IMG/VR virus record: IMGVR_UViG_3300006810_000562 | Span: 1 to 20,064 of that record | Origin: a virus | Length of the DNA stretch: 20,064 bases | Strand: one strand, 5' to 3' | Shown here: positions 12,737 through 20,017 of the stretch, piece by piece | Numbering within the stretch: position 1 is the first letter of the stretch | Layout of the letters: each line of letters begins with the position of its first letter | Program-made: the position numbers and the translations under genes | The notes under the pieces: generated by a model | What the model was told of the DNA's origin: nothing | Databases searched by the model: none | Seen by the model: only the letters and a program-made list of their open reading frames with translations

Positions 12737-13753
12737 ATGGAAAGATTTAATGGAGCAAAACCGTTAATTCCTGTAAGTGAGAGAGATGCTCTTAGAAAAG
12801 CAATCATTAAAATTAAAGCTAGAAAGACAGGGCAGTTAAAATTTCTTAAGACAGCTTGGCCTAAATTTAATGATGCTTTTTGTGATGGCTTGGAATGGCG
12901 TACAATTACTGTTGTTGGAGCAAGACCTGGTACAGGTAAGACATTGTTTATGGAACAACTTGTTTCTGATATAATTGACATTAACACAGACCAGGAATTT
13001 AGAGTATTAAAATTTCAAATGGAAATGCTTGATGAAACAAGTGGTGTAAGAAAGTTATCTCAGCATACAGGTAAAGACTACAACACTCTTATGAGTAAAG
13101 AAGAATCTTTAGAGGATCAGATTTATTGGAAGTGTGTTGAGTTGTATGAAAAAACAGCTGATAAGGATTTTGTAAATGTTATTTATGATCCTTGTACAAT
13201 AGATACAATGTGTGCAACCATACATTATGAGTTGGAAAAATATAAAAGAGTAGTTGGAAAAGATGATGATGGAAATCCTATTTATCAATACACTAATACT
13301 TTGGTTACCATAGATCACTCTGCTTTATTTAAACAAGCCAAGAATGAGCGTGATAAGTTTCAGACTTTGAATGCATTGGGTGAAGCTTTGACTTATATGA
13401 AGAAGCATTATCCTATAGCATTTATTGTTCTTAGTCAGCTAAATAGAAATATAGATGACCCTAAAAGAACAATGGATGGTGAATATGGTAACTATGTCTT
13501 AGATTCTGATATCTATGGTTCTGATGCTTTACTTCAGCATGCTGATGTTGTAGTTGGTATTAACAAACCTTCTTTAAGAAAGATAAGACAGTATGGTCCG
13601 GAAAGATTTATTATTGATGATCCAGACTTATTACCATTTCACTTTCTTAAGTCTAGAAATGGTACTACAAGGTTAAGCTTTTTCAGATTTGATAGAAACA
13701 CTATCAGAATTGAACAAGCTCCAACTCCAGGTTCAGGAATTAAAATAACATAA
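12737..13753 (+). CDS. dnaB-like: DnaB-type replicative helicase
   Basis: This 338-residue protein has the RecA-like core of DnaB (superfamily 4): Walker A GARPGTGKT at 61-69, FQMEML (93-98) after it, Walker B TIDH at 191-194, SQLNR at 233-237 (DnaB motif 3), and a C-terminal FLKSRNGTTRL segment with arginine and lysine finger positions. The N-terminal domain of cellular DnaB is missing; only about 55 residues precede the core, with a GQLKFLKTAWPKFN stretch like the DnaB linker helix that packs on the neighbouring subunit. It should form the hexamer that opens the fork for the primase at 15839. Confidence 0.93.
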   Translation: MERFNGAKPLIPVSERDALRKAIIKIKARKTGQLKFLKTAWPKFNDAFCDGLEWRTITVVGARPGTGKTLFMEQLVSDIIDINTDQEFRVLKFQMEMLDETSGVRKLSQHTGKDYNTLMSKEESLEDQIYWKCVELYEKTADKDFVNVIYDPCTIDTMCATIHYELEKYKRVVGKDDDGNPIYQYTNTLVTIDHSALFKQAKNERDKFQTLNALGEALTYMKKHYPIAFIVLSQLNRNIDDPKRTMDGEYGNYVLDSDIYGSDALLQHADVVVGINKPSLRKIRQYGPERFIIDDPDLLPFHFLKSRNGTTRLSFFRFDRNTIRIEQAPTPGSGIKIT

Positions 13754-13755
13754 TA

Positions 13756-14376
13756 ATGATTGACAGAAAAAGAAAAGAGGCTGAGTTTTTTGCTGAGCAC
13801 AAAGAAACTTTTAAAAAGTTAAAGTTACATGATCCTTTCTTTACAATTAAAACAGCTTTCTATAAGAAAGGTAAAGAAGGAAGACAAGTACAATTTTTTG
13901 AGTGGGAGCTTGAAAAAGGTGCTGACATTTACGTAGAATTTTATGATTATGAAGAAACATCTCATGGTAAAGATATGGTGCCTATGTATGAAAGCAGAAA
14001 TCTGTTTAAGTATACACACAATCCATTCTTTAAAGAAGAATATGACATTAAATCTAATGTGAATAAAAAAGGTGAAGAATACATTACTTATATGATTCCT
14101 GTATCTGAATTGTCTGTTGTTCTGAAAGATGGTAATATGATTACATATCCTGATTTTGAAGCTGGTAATTATATAGAACCGCAAGAACAATCTAAGATTA
14201 GCATTTTCCCGGATTTTGAGCAAGAGTTAGGACTAAACAGTTCTTCTGAAGATGCTCCTTTTAGTGAAATGACTATTAAAGATTTTTGTGCAGTGATGTT
14301 TAAAAAACCAGTAAGTGATAAAGAATGGTTAAATAATTTAATTAAAAACGCAAAGTATGGAAATAGTACTTCCTAA
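13756..14376 (+). CDS. Unknown protein between helicase and Sak4 genes
   Basis: This 206-residue protein starts two bases after the helicase gene. The middle is predicted beta-rich (QVQFFEWELEKGADIYVEFYDY, ITYMIPVSELSVVL), preceded by a Lys-rich helix. Residues 145-175 are acidic and low in complexity. The last 30 (MTIKDFCAVMFKKPVSDKEWLNNLI) form a likely helical peptide-like module. No active-site motif is found. Its 3' end overlaps the Sak4-like gene by 20 bases, so the three are translated together. It may be a replisome accessory protein; no better call is possible. Confidence 0.6.
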   Translation: MIDRKRKEAEFFAEHKETFKKLKLHDPFFTIKTAFYKKGKEGRQVQFFEWELEKGADIYVEFYDYEETSHGKDMVPMYESRNLFKYTHNPFFKEEYDIKSNVNKKGEEYITYMIPVSELSVVLKDGNMITYPDFEAGNYIEPQEQSKISIFPDFEQELGLNSSSEDAPFSEMTIKDFCAVMFKKPVSDKEWLNNLIKNAKYGNSTS

Positions 14377-15079
14377 AAAGAAGGTATCTGCTACCAGAAC
14401 TAATCCTAAAAGAATGATTATTTATTCTAAACCTAAGACAGGTAAAACAACTGCTTTTGCTGGTTTAGATGATAACCTGATTATTGATTTAGAAAATGGT
14501 TCTGATTATGTAGAAGCTTTGAAAGTAAAAGCTAATAGTTTAGAAGAGCTGATTGCTATTGGTAAACAGATTAAAGAACAAGGTAAACCTTACAAGTATG
14601 TTACTCTAGATACAGTAACAGCATTAGAAGATATGGTAAAGCCTTTAGCTGCAAAATTGTACCGGGAAACACCAATGGGTAAGAATTTTTCTGGTGATGA
14701 TGTAATTAAATTACCAAATGGTGCTGGATATTTGTATATTCGGCAAGCATTTTTTCAAGTACTTGACTTTGTTGATACTCTTGCTGATACTGTGATACTA
14801 TCAGGTCACATTAAAGATAAGCAGGTAGATGATAAAGGAGAGCTTGTTATGTCAGCTAACATAGATTTGACAGGTAAGATTAAATCTTTAATCTGTGCTA
14901 ACGCAGATGCTATAGGTTATATGTTCAGAAAAGGTGATAAAGTAATTCTTAGTTTTAAAACTAATGAGGAAGTTACTTGTGGTGCAAGACCTGAACATTT
15001 AAGAAACCAAGAAATAGTTATTTCTGAATCAGTTGATGGTAAGATTATCACTCACTGGGATAGAGTATATGTTAAATAA
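14357..15079 (+). CDS. Sak4-like RecA-fold ATPase (AAA_24 type)
   Basis: This 240-residue P-loop protein has Walker A SKPKTGKTT at 24-32 (the usual first Gly is Ser), an IDLENGSDYV acidic segment (43-52), Walker B YVTLDT at 81-86, and SGHIKD at 149-154. The layout (short N-terminus, compact single RecA fold, ending in a beta-rich part) is that of the Sak4/AAA_24 phage ATPases. Sak4 proteins act in single-strand annealing recombination together with a phage SSB. The next gene here encodes an SSB-like protein, which agrees with that pairing. The 15-base gap before it allows one transcript. Confidence 0.82.
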   Translation: MEIVLPKKKVSATRTNPKRMIIYSKPKTGKTTAFAGLDDNLIIDLENGSDYVEALKVKANSLEELIAIGKQIKEQGKPYKYVTLDTVTALEDMVKPLAAKLYRETPMGKNFSGDDVIKLPNGAGYLYIRQAFFQVLDFVDTLADTVILSGHIKDKQVDDKGELVMSANIDLTGKIKSLICANADAIGYMFRKGDKVILSFKTNEEVTCGARPEHLRNQEIVISESVDGKIITHWDRVYVK

Positions 15080-15093
15080 TAAAATAAAATAAA

Positions 15094-15774
15094 ATGGGAT
15101 TAAGTACAAAAGTATTAGTAGAATCAGCATGGAGTGGAATGCCTAAAACAATTTCTCCTGGTAATCATACATTGAAAATTAATAGAGTTTATCTAGAACC
15201 TTTTAAGTTTATTGATGATGCATATCATCTATATTTAGATGTGGAGACAAAACCTATTGATGGGTTTGAAGGTTTTATGCTTGACAAAGATGATCCAACT
15301 AAAGGTAACCATAAAGGTCAGGTTGGTAGAGTTAAAGCTAGTCAATATGCATTTGCTGATGGTGAAACTAAATCAGGTATTAAAATTCAAAGAGATAGAT
15401 CAATGTTGATCTTCTTGCAAAATTTGTGTAAAGCACTAGATATTAATGAATGGTTTACATCTCAAGATGGTAAACATGATACTATTGAAGACTTTGTTAA
15501 AGGCTTTAATAATGATCAACCATTTAAAGATATTTATCTTGACATGTGTATTGCAGGTAAAGAGTATATGAGTAAGTCTGGCTACACAAATTATGATATG
15601 TGGCTTCCTAAATCTAGTAAAGATGGTTATGCATTTTCTGCAGAAGAAAGCGGTAAGACTGTAATCTTTAATGAGAATGACCACCTTAAAAAGCTAGAAG
15701 TTAAACAAGTAGATTCTTTTGGGAGTGATTTAGATATTGATTCTAAGTCATCTTCTGACTTTTCCTTAGATTAA
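15094..15774 (+). CDS. SSB-like single-strand DNA-binding protein
   Basis: The core of this 226-residue protein is beta-rich with several Phe, Tyr and Trp (LKINRVYLEPFKFIDDAYHLYL, WFTSQDGKHDTI, YTNYDMWLPK). It ends in a flexible, acidic tail (SFGSDLDIDSKS then SDFSLD) that mirrors the acidic C-terminal tip of bacterial SSB, which recruits partner proteins. Following directly after a Sak4-type ATPase supports a ssDNA-binding role. A strong terminator stands behind the gene, and use of GGT and CCT codons is rather high, so I expect high expression. The fold cannot be proved by eye. Confidence 0.68.
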   Translation: MGLSTKVLVESAWSGMPKTISPGNHTLKINRVYLEPFKFIDDAYHLYLDVETKPIDGFEGFMLDKDDPTKGNHKGQVGRVKASQYAFADGETKSGIKIQRDRSMLIFLQNLCKALDINEWFTSQDGKHDTIEDFVKGFNNDQPFKDIYLDMCIAGKEYMSKSGYTNYDMWLPKSSKDGYAFSAEESGKTVIFNENDHLKKLEVKQVDSFGSDLDIDSKSSSDFSLD

Positions 15775-15790
15775 TTAGTTAATAGTTAAT

Positions 15791-15823
15791 AGAGGGGAGG
15801 TCAGATTTGGTCTCCCCTCTTTC
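15791..15823 (+). terminator. Intrinsic terminator behind the SSB-like gene
   Basis: AGAGGGGAG (15791-15799) and CTCCCCTCT (15812-15820) form a nine-pair GC-rich stem with a 12-base loop, followed by TT then CTATT. The outer AATAG/CTATT may pair too. It separates the Sak4/SSB genes from the primase. Confidence 0.88.
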
Positions 15824-15838
15824 TATTAAAACTTAATT

Positions 15839-16822
15839 ATGATTTCTACTAAAAACTTAATAGGTCATATTAATGACGTACCAAGAGAATGGGTATTTGA
15901 ATATTATCTTAATCTAAGAGAAAAGCTTTGCGGGCAAGATGTAAAAATCTTATCAGTATTTAACTCAAAAGATTCTGTGCCTTCAATGTTTATTTACTTT
16001 GATACAAGTTCTAATGAGTACAAGTTTAAAGATTTCTCTTCAGGATATCAGGGAGATCACATACAGCTTGTGTTGCATTTATTCAATCTTCCTGTAAGAT
16101 GGAAAGCAACTTATAAGATTATCAATGACTATTCTGAATATTTAAAAACACATAAAAGATTTGACAAAGTTGAAATAAAATTTCACAGTAAATATCAAGT
16201 ATCTGATTATCAAATAAGATCCTGGAATAATCTTGATGCCAAGTACTGGACCAGTTTTGGTATATCATCTAACACTCTTAAAAAATATAATGTACATCCA
16301 TTAGAATTCTTTACCATGAGTAAAGAAGAAGATGGTAAAGCATATACTATTACTTCTAATAAGCATTATACATATGGTTATTTTAGAGAAGATGGAGAGT
16401 TGTTTAAGATATATATGCCTAAGAATAAAGATAAAAAGTTTATCAAGGTTCAGAATTATATTCAAGGTATGGATCAACTTACATATGATTCAGATTATCT
16501 GATTATACTATCTAGTCTAAAAGATTTAATGAGCTTTGAAGAGCTTGGTATATCTAATATAGAGAAGATTGCACCGGATAGTGAAAACAGTGTAATTCAA
16601 GAAAGTATAATTAATGATCTTAAAGAAAAATACAAAAAGATTGTTGTTATGTTTGACAATGATGAGCCTGGCATAAAGTCTATGCAGGTGTATAATAACA
16701 AATATGATTTAAATTTTATTAATTTAAACTTATCTAAAGATCTTTCTGATTCTGTATTAGAATTTGGAATAGACAAAGTAAAGAATGAATTATTTCCTTT
16801 ATTAAAACATACTGTAAAATGA
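15839..16822 (+). CDS. dnaG-like: DnaG-type primase with degenerate zinc and TOPRIM motifs
   Basis: Residues 35-85 of this 327-residue protein keep the outline of the DnaG zinc-binding domain (SVPSMFIYFDTSSNEYKF, then GYQGDHIQLVLHL), but the cysteines are gone: the protein has a single Cys (31). The TOPRIM part has LIILSSLKD at 221-229 where DnaG has an EGxxD motif, so the metal-binding Glu is replaced by Ser while Asp229 stays. DND at 273-275 (VVMFDNDEPG) matches the second TOPRIM motif. A KDLSD motif follows at 300-304. It should make RNA primers with the DnaB-type helicase. Its stop overlaps the next start by four bases. Confidence 0.82.
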   Translation: MISTKNLIGHINDVPREWVFEYYLNLREKLCGQDVKILSVFNSKDSVPSMFIYFDTSSNEYKFKDFSSGYQGDHIQLVLHLFNLPVRWKATYKIINDYSEYLKTHKRFDKVEIKFHSKYQVSDYQIRSWNNLDAKYWTSFGISSNTLKKYNVHPLEFFTMSKEEDGKAYTITSNKHYTYGYFREDGELFKIYMPKNKDKKFIKVQNYIQGMDQLTYDSDYLIILSSLKDLMSFEELGISNIEKIAPDSENSVIQESIINDLKEKYKKIVVMFDNDEPGIKSMQVYNNKYDLNFINLNLSKDLSDSVLEFGIDKVKNELFPLLKHTVK

Positions 16823-17199
16823 GTTGGATATATAACAATGTAGAATTTGAACCAAGTATGATACCTGATAAGGCTGTAGGCTTTGTCTATGAGATGTCTG
16901 CTATTATAAATGGCAAACCTGTTAAGTACATTGGTAAAAAAGCTTTTTACTCTAGAAGAAAAAAGAAGTTTTCTAAAAAGAATATGCCTACTGATCGTAG
17001 AAAAAAGAACTATGAAATAGTGGTTAAGCTTAATTATGAAAACTATTATAGCAGTAATAAAGATTTAAAAGAAGCGCACAAAAAAGGAATTCCTATAAAG
17101 CGCATTATTCTACAAATATGTTATTCCAAAACAGAATTGACATATCAAGAAACTAAATTGCAATTTGTAATGAGGTTCTTGAAAAAGAGGAGTATTTAA
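16819..17199 (+). CDS. GIY-YIG-like endonuclease, 3' end out of frame
   Basis: This 126-residue product has a GFVYEMSAI start (VY at 23-24) and a KYIGKK block (YIG at 37-39), then a basic loop (residues 46-65), NYENYYSSNKDLKE, KRIILQIC and YQETKLQF with Glu111. This matches the phage GIY-YIG-like endonuclease group. After KLQF at residue 116 the family pattern is lost: the last ten residues (VMRFLKKRSI) are unlike it. The expected ending lies in the -1 frame (17166-17246). So the gene has lost one base, or a frameshift occurs. It overlaps the primase stop by four bases. Confidence 0.7.
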   Translation: MSWIYNNVEFEPSMIPDKAVGFVYEMSAIINGKPVKYIGKKAFYSRRKKKFSKKNMPTDRRKKNYEIVVKLNYENYYSSNKDLKEAHKKGIPIKRIILQICYSKTELTYQETKLQFVMRFLKKRSI

Positions 17200-17246
17200 A
17201 CGGAAATATTTTAGGTAGGTTTTACAAACAAATTAAAAATGAATAA
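17166..17246 (+). pseudogene. Displaced C-terminal part of the GIY-YIG-like gene
   Basis: In the -1 frame relative to the gene at 16819, bases 17166-17246 encode 26 residues beginning CNEVLEKEEYLNGNILGRFY, then a TAA. The NGNILG motif with its Asn is the normal end of this nuclease group. Joining it at KLQF gives a 142-residue protein. The TAA overlaps the next gene's ATG by eight bases, the same coupling used elsewhere here, which supports that this is the original frame. The change is next to a TTT run that would be TTTT in an intact gene. Confidence 0.6.
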
Positions 17247-17580
17247 TAAACAGTACGAAGAGTTTACTGCAAATTTAATTGCAGAAGGAATCCATTATAT
17301 TATTGGAACATTCTCTGGCTCAGGAGACAGTGGATATATAGAAGATTATACTTTTTTAGATAAGAATGAAGAGTTAATAGATACTAATTTTGAAGCAGTA
17401 CATGATACAAATGAGTTTGAGTCATTTATTACTAATTACATTTCAGATTATGATTGGTGGAATAATGACGGTGGTTACGGAACTTTTAAAGTTGACTTAA
17501 AAGAAAACAAGATAAACACTGATTATTATATAGCTGAAATAACATATCAAGAGTTTAATGAATCTAAAAATATAATTTAA
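17239..17580 (+). CDS. DUF6878-like acidic protein
   Basis: This 113-residue protein is very acidic, with GTFSGSGDSGYIEDYTF near residue 23 and a DYDWWNNDGGYGTFKVDL block near 71. The combination of a GSGDSG turn and a WWNxDGGYG block is what I associate with DUF6878, a family found with DUF6915 in phages and plasmids; function is not known. The gene starts at 17239, eight bases inside the displaced end of the GIY-YIG gene, and its stop overlaps the next start by one base. The family call rests on memory of the motif. Confidence 0.55.
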   Translation: MNNKQYEEFTANLIAEGIHYIIGTFSGSGDSGYIEDYTFLDKNEELIDTNFEAVHDTNEFESFITNYISDYDWWNNDGGYGTFKVDLKENKINTDYYIAEITYQEFNESKNII

Positions 17581-17921
17581 TGTCACATCCTATTCAACAT
17601 GCTAAATCTTCTGCTAAAAAGTTTGGTGGTGTGTGGCAAGATTATATTCATATTCACGAATGGTTTGATGAAACTAAAGCTTGGTATGGACATGCTAAGC
17701 ACAGAATGTTCAGACACCATAGTGAAGGTATATTTGAATGTGAGAAAAGATTTGGTAAAACAATGATTAATTCTGAAAACAAGACTGTATATACAAGATA
17801 TGTTGGTGAACAACATGTTAGAGAGGACTGTAATAATTATATACCTTCTGCTAAAGAATGGGTGGATAATCTTACTGAGCCTAAAGAATGGATGCTTAGA
17901 ACATTAAAATTAGATGATTAA
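17580..17921 (+). CDS. DUF6915-like protein
   Basis: This 113-residue protein begins with HPIQHAKSSAKKFGGVW, then IHEWFDETKAWYGHAKHRMFRHH, EGIFECEKRFG and RYVGEQHVREDC. These are the features of the DUF6915 family: many conserved His, an F-G-G near residue 16 and a GEQHVxED motif. The His and acidic clusters hint at metal binding, but the family has no established function. It follows the DUF6878-like gene with a one-base overlap (TAATG). The same overlap continues to the next gene. Confidence 0.68.
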   Translation: MSHPIQHAKSSAKKFGGVWQDYIHIHEWFDETKAWYGHAKHRMFRHHSEGIFECEKRFGKTMINSENKTVYTRYVGEQHVREDCNNYIPSAKEWVDNLTEPKEWMLRTLKLDD

Positions 17922-18304
17922 TGACATTTGATGAAGTTAAAAGACTAGCAGATTTGCTATCTAATAGTGAAGAAGATTTTACAATTGGATTAGAAAGCTT
18001 TAGATATTATCATAAAAGTGGTGAGCTAAACAGTGATATTGTAGCTTATATTGCATATCAACGTTATTGGAACGGAAAAAGAAGTAACGGTATTTCTGCA
18101 GAATTTGATAATTTTCTAAAAGAGTATGACATAGCTCCTGATAAAGGAATATTTAAAACTCCTCTTTTAAATAAATTAATCAGATCTAAAGATGATAATT
18201 TAAGAGAGTTTGCAGAAAAAGAAATACTTCAAGCACTGTATCATATGTGCAATTATTATGATTTAAGTAAATATGAAATTAAATTAGTTAGAAATGAAAT
18301 CTGA
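17921..18304 (+). CDS. Small protein with SxDxxN motifs, unknown function
   Basis: This 127-residue protein is mostly helical. Two stretches share a pattern with neighbours: LLSNSEEDFTIGLESFRYY (about 12-30) and SKDDNLREFAEKEI (about 89-102). The first resembles part of the 9792 product and the second the start of the 18294 product, so all three seem to share one helical module. The middle is basic (RYWNGKRSNG). Start and stop overlap neighbours by one and 11 bases. The function is unknown. Confidence 0.6.
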   Translation: MTFDEVKRLADLLSNSEEDFTIGLESFRYYHKSGELNSDIVAYIAYQRYWNGKRSNGISAEFDNFLKEYDIAPDKGIFKTPLLNKLIRSKDDNLREFAEKEILQALYHMCNYYDLSKYEIKLVRNEI

Positions 18305-18605
18305 TTTCACAAAAGAAGAATGGGAGAACTTGTATGCTATGGCTACTTCTAAAGATGAAGGAAACAAATTCTTAGCATTAGAGATGCTCAAAGATACAAA
18401 AAATGAGGCAGACCTTGTATTGTATGATTTTCTTAAAGATGTAGGTAATAGTGATACCAGAATAATGGGAAAACTATCTAATCTTGATGATATAAAACTA
18501 TGTGAGTTTATATTAGGCAAGTTTTTAATGATGAAAATGCAATGGTATTTTTCATTTAGTTCTTTTAAGGCAGAATCTATTACAGTAAAATTAAAAGAGA
18601 GATGA
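18294..18605 (+). CDS. Small protein with SxDxxN motif, unknown function
   Basis: This 103-residue protein carries the module FTKEEWENLYAMATSKDEGNKFLALEML (about 5-32, SKDEGN centre), as in the gene before it and the gene at 9792. The remainder is helical with two aromatic stretches, and ends basic (KLKER). The start is 11 bases inside the preceding gene and the stop overlaps the metallopeptidase start (ATGA). It looks like a paralogue of the gene before it, and may have arisen by duplication. No function is assigned. Confidence 0.6.
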   Translation: MKSDFTKEEWENLYAMATSKDEGNKFLALEMLKDTKNEADLVLYDFLKDVGNSDTRIMGKLSNLDDIKLCEFILGKFLMMKMQWYFSFSSFKAESITVKLKER

Positions 18606-19828
18606 GTAAAGAAATTAGTTTAAGTAAGATCAGTAAAGATCTTATTCTGAAAGAGCCTTTTTACGGGTTCTTTCTTATTATGTTGAATAAAGTTTGGAGA
18701 AAAGATGTTCCTACAGCAGGTGTGTCTAAGAATGGTATTAATTACCAACTTGCAATCAATGAAGAGTTTTGGAATTCTTTAAGTGATGACCATAAAACAG
18801 GTTTGCTTAAGCACGAGCTATTACATATAGCATATTTTCATTTAACTAAAGTGTTTGAATTTCCTGACAGAAAGCTTGCTAATATAGCAATGGATATGGA
18901 AATCAATCAATATATTGATGACAGCTTACTTCCTGAAGGCGGTATAGATATAAAAAATTATCCTGAGCTAAATCTAGATGAAAGAGCAGGTACCAGATAT
19001 TATTATGAAGAGCTTCAAAAAGCTAGAGATAAAAAGAATAAGAATGGTACTTCAGGCTGTCCTAATTGGGATAATATGTGTGATGCTTTAGATAATGGAA
19101 ATCCTTCTGCTATTTGTCAAACAGGATCAGGTCAAGAAGAAACTCAGATTCCAGGACATGGGACTTGGGAAGAGTTTGAAAATCTTCCTGAAGCTGAAAA
19201 GAAGATTATGGAAAAGCAGTTAGCTAAAGTTCTTAATGAAGTTTCTAAACAAACTGAAAAATCTAGAGGTACTATACCAGGATCAATCAAAGATTGGTTA
19301 CTAGAAATGGATAAGTTAGAACCAGCTAAGTTTAATTGGAAAGCTTATCTAAGAAGATTTACCGGAACTTCTACAAAGATTTTTACTAAGAAACTTAGAA
19401 GAAAGGAAAACAAAAGATTTGCTGATAATCCAGGTCTTAAAATTAAAAAGAAACAAAGGCTTCTTCTTGCCATAGATACTTCAGGTTCTGTATGTGATGA
19501 AGAACTTAAAGAGTTTATGAATGAGATTCATCATATCTATAAAATGGGTATTGAGGTCACTGTTATTCAGTGTGACACAACCATTAGATCTATTGATGAG
19601 TATAAAGGAGATTTGCAAATTAATATTGCAGGTAGAGGCGGAACCATGTTTGATCCTGTCTTAGAATATTTTAATGAAAACTATAAAAAGTTTACAAGCT
19701 TAATTTATTTTACAGATGGTGAGGCTCCTGCAAATGTAAAACCTAGAAACAGAATGTTATGGGTTTTGTCAGAGCGGTCATATATGAATGACGCTTTACC
19801 AGGTCATGTAATAAGATTAGAATTATGA
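18602..19828 (+). CDS. Zinc-metallopeptidase/VWA protein, DUF2201-like
   Basis: The N-terminal domain of this 408-residue protein has HELLH at residues 71-75 (LLKHELLHIAYFH) and a downstream IAMDMEINQYI block (95-105) that may supply a third metal ligand, the pattern of DUF2201 metallopeptidase-like domains. A Lys/Glu-rich linker (about 140-280, with a short disordered acidic part) leads to a VWA domain: LLLAIDTSGS with DxSGS at 292-296, Thr348 (GRGGTMFDP) and TDG at 371-373, so all MIDAS parts are present. In bacteria such proteins work with MoxR-type AAA+ ATPases. A start of another gene follows at 20018, whose product I cannot name. Confidence 0.82.
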   Translation: MSKEISLSKISKDLILKEPFYGFFLIMLNKVWRKDVPTAGVSKNGINYQLAINEEFWNSLSDDHKTGLLKHELLHIAYFHLTKVFEFPDRKLANIAMDMEINQYIDDSLLPEGGIDIKNYPELNLDERAGTRYYYEELQKARDKKNKNGTSGCPNWDNMCDALDNGNPSAICQTGSGQEETQIPGHGTWEEFENLPEAEKKIMEKQLAKVLNEVSKQTEKSRGTIPGSIKDWLLEMDKLEPAKFNWKAYLRRFTGTSTKIFTKKLRRKENKRFADNPGLKIKKKQRLLLAIDTSGSVCDEELKEFMNEIHHIYKMGIEVTVIQCDTTIRSIDEYKGDLQINIAGRGGTMFDPVLEYFNENYKKFTSLIYFTDGEAPANVKPRNRMLWVLSERSYMNDALPGHVIRLEL

Positions 19829-20016
19829 TTTGTTGTATATGTAGCAAAGAATTTGATGAATTTGAAAAAGTAGAATTTGCTGGCCAAGAATGGATAGCTT
19901 ATAGTGGACATAATCCTTCTCCTGTTAAAGAAGAAGGAAGATGTTGTTCTGATTGCAATTATGAGGTAGTTATACCTGAAAGAATGAAAAGAATTTATAA
20001 CCAACAAAAAAAGTAA
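19825..20016 (+). CDS. Small zinc-ribbon protein
   Basis: This 63-residue protein has CCIC near the start (Cys3, Cys4, Cys6) and CCSDC (Cys40, Cys41, Cys44), separated by a region with GHNPSPVKEEGRC. This resembles the short CxxC-type proteins of Bacteroidota phages with a GNNAxPVxxGxCC core, where the C-terminal VVIPERMKRIY segment is also typical. One module is thus longer than usual between the pairs. Zinc binding is expected; the function is unknown. The ATG overlaps the previous stop (ATGA). Confidence 0.65.
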   Translation: MICCICSKEFDEFEKVEFAGQEWIAYSGHNPSPVKEEGRCCSDCNYEVVIPERMKRIYNQQKK

Positions 20017-20017
20017 C

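Noticed and set aside
13825-14223. Long open frame on the - strand (132 codons)
   Set aside because: It is fully inside the 13756-14376 gene, with a Phe/Ile-rich composition typical of the reverse of a Lys/Glu-rich gene.
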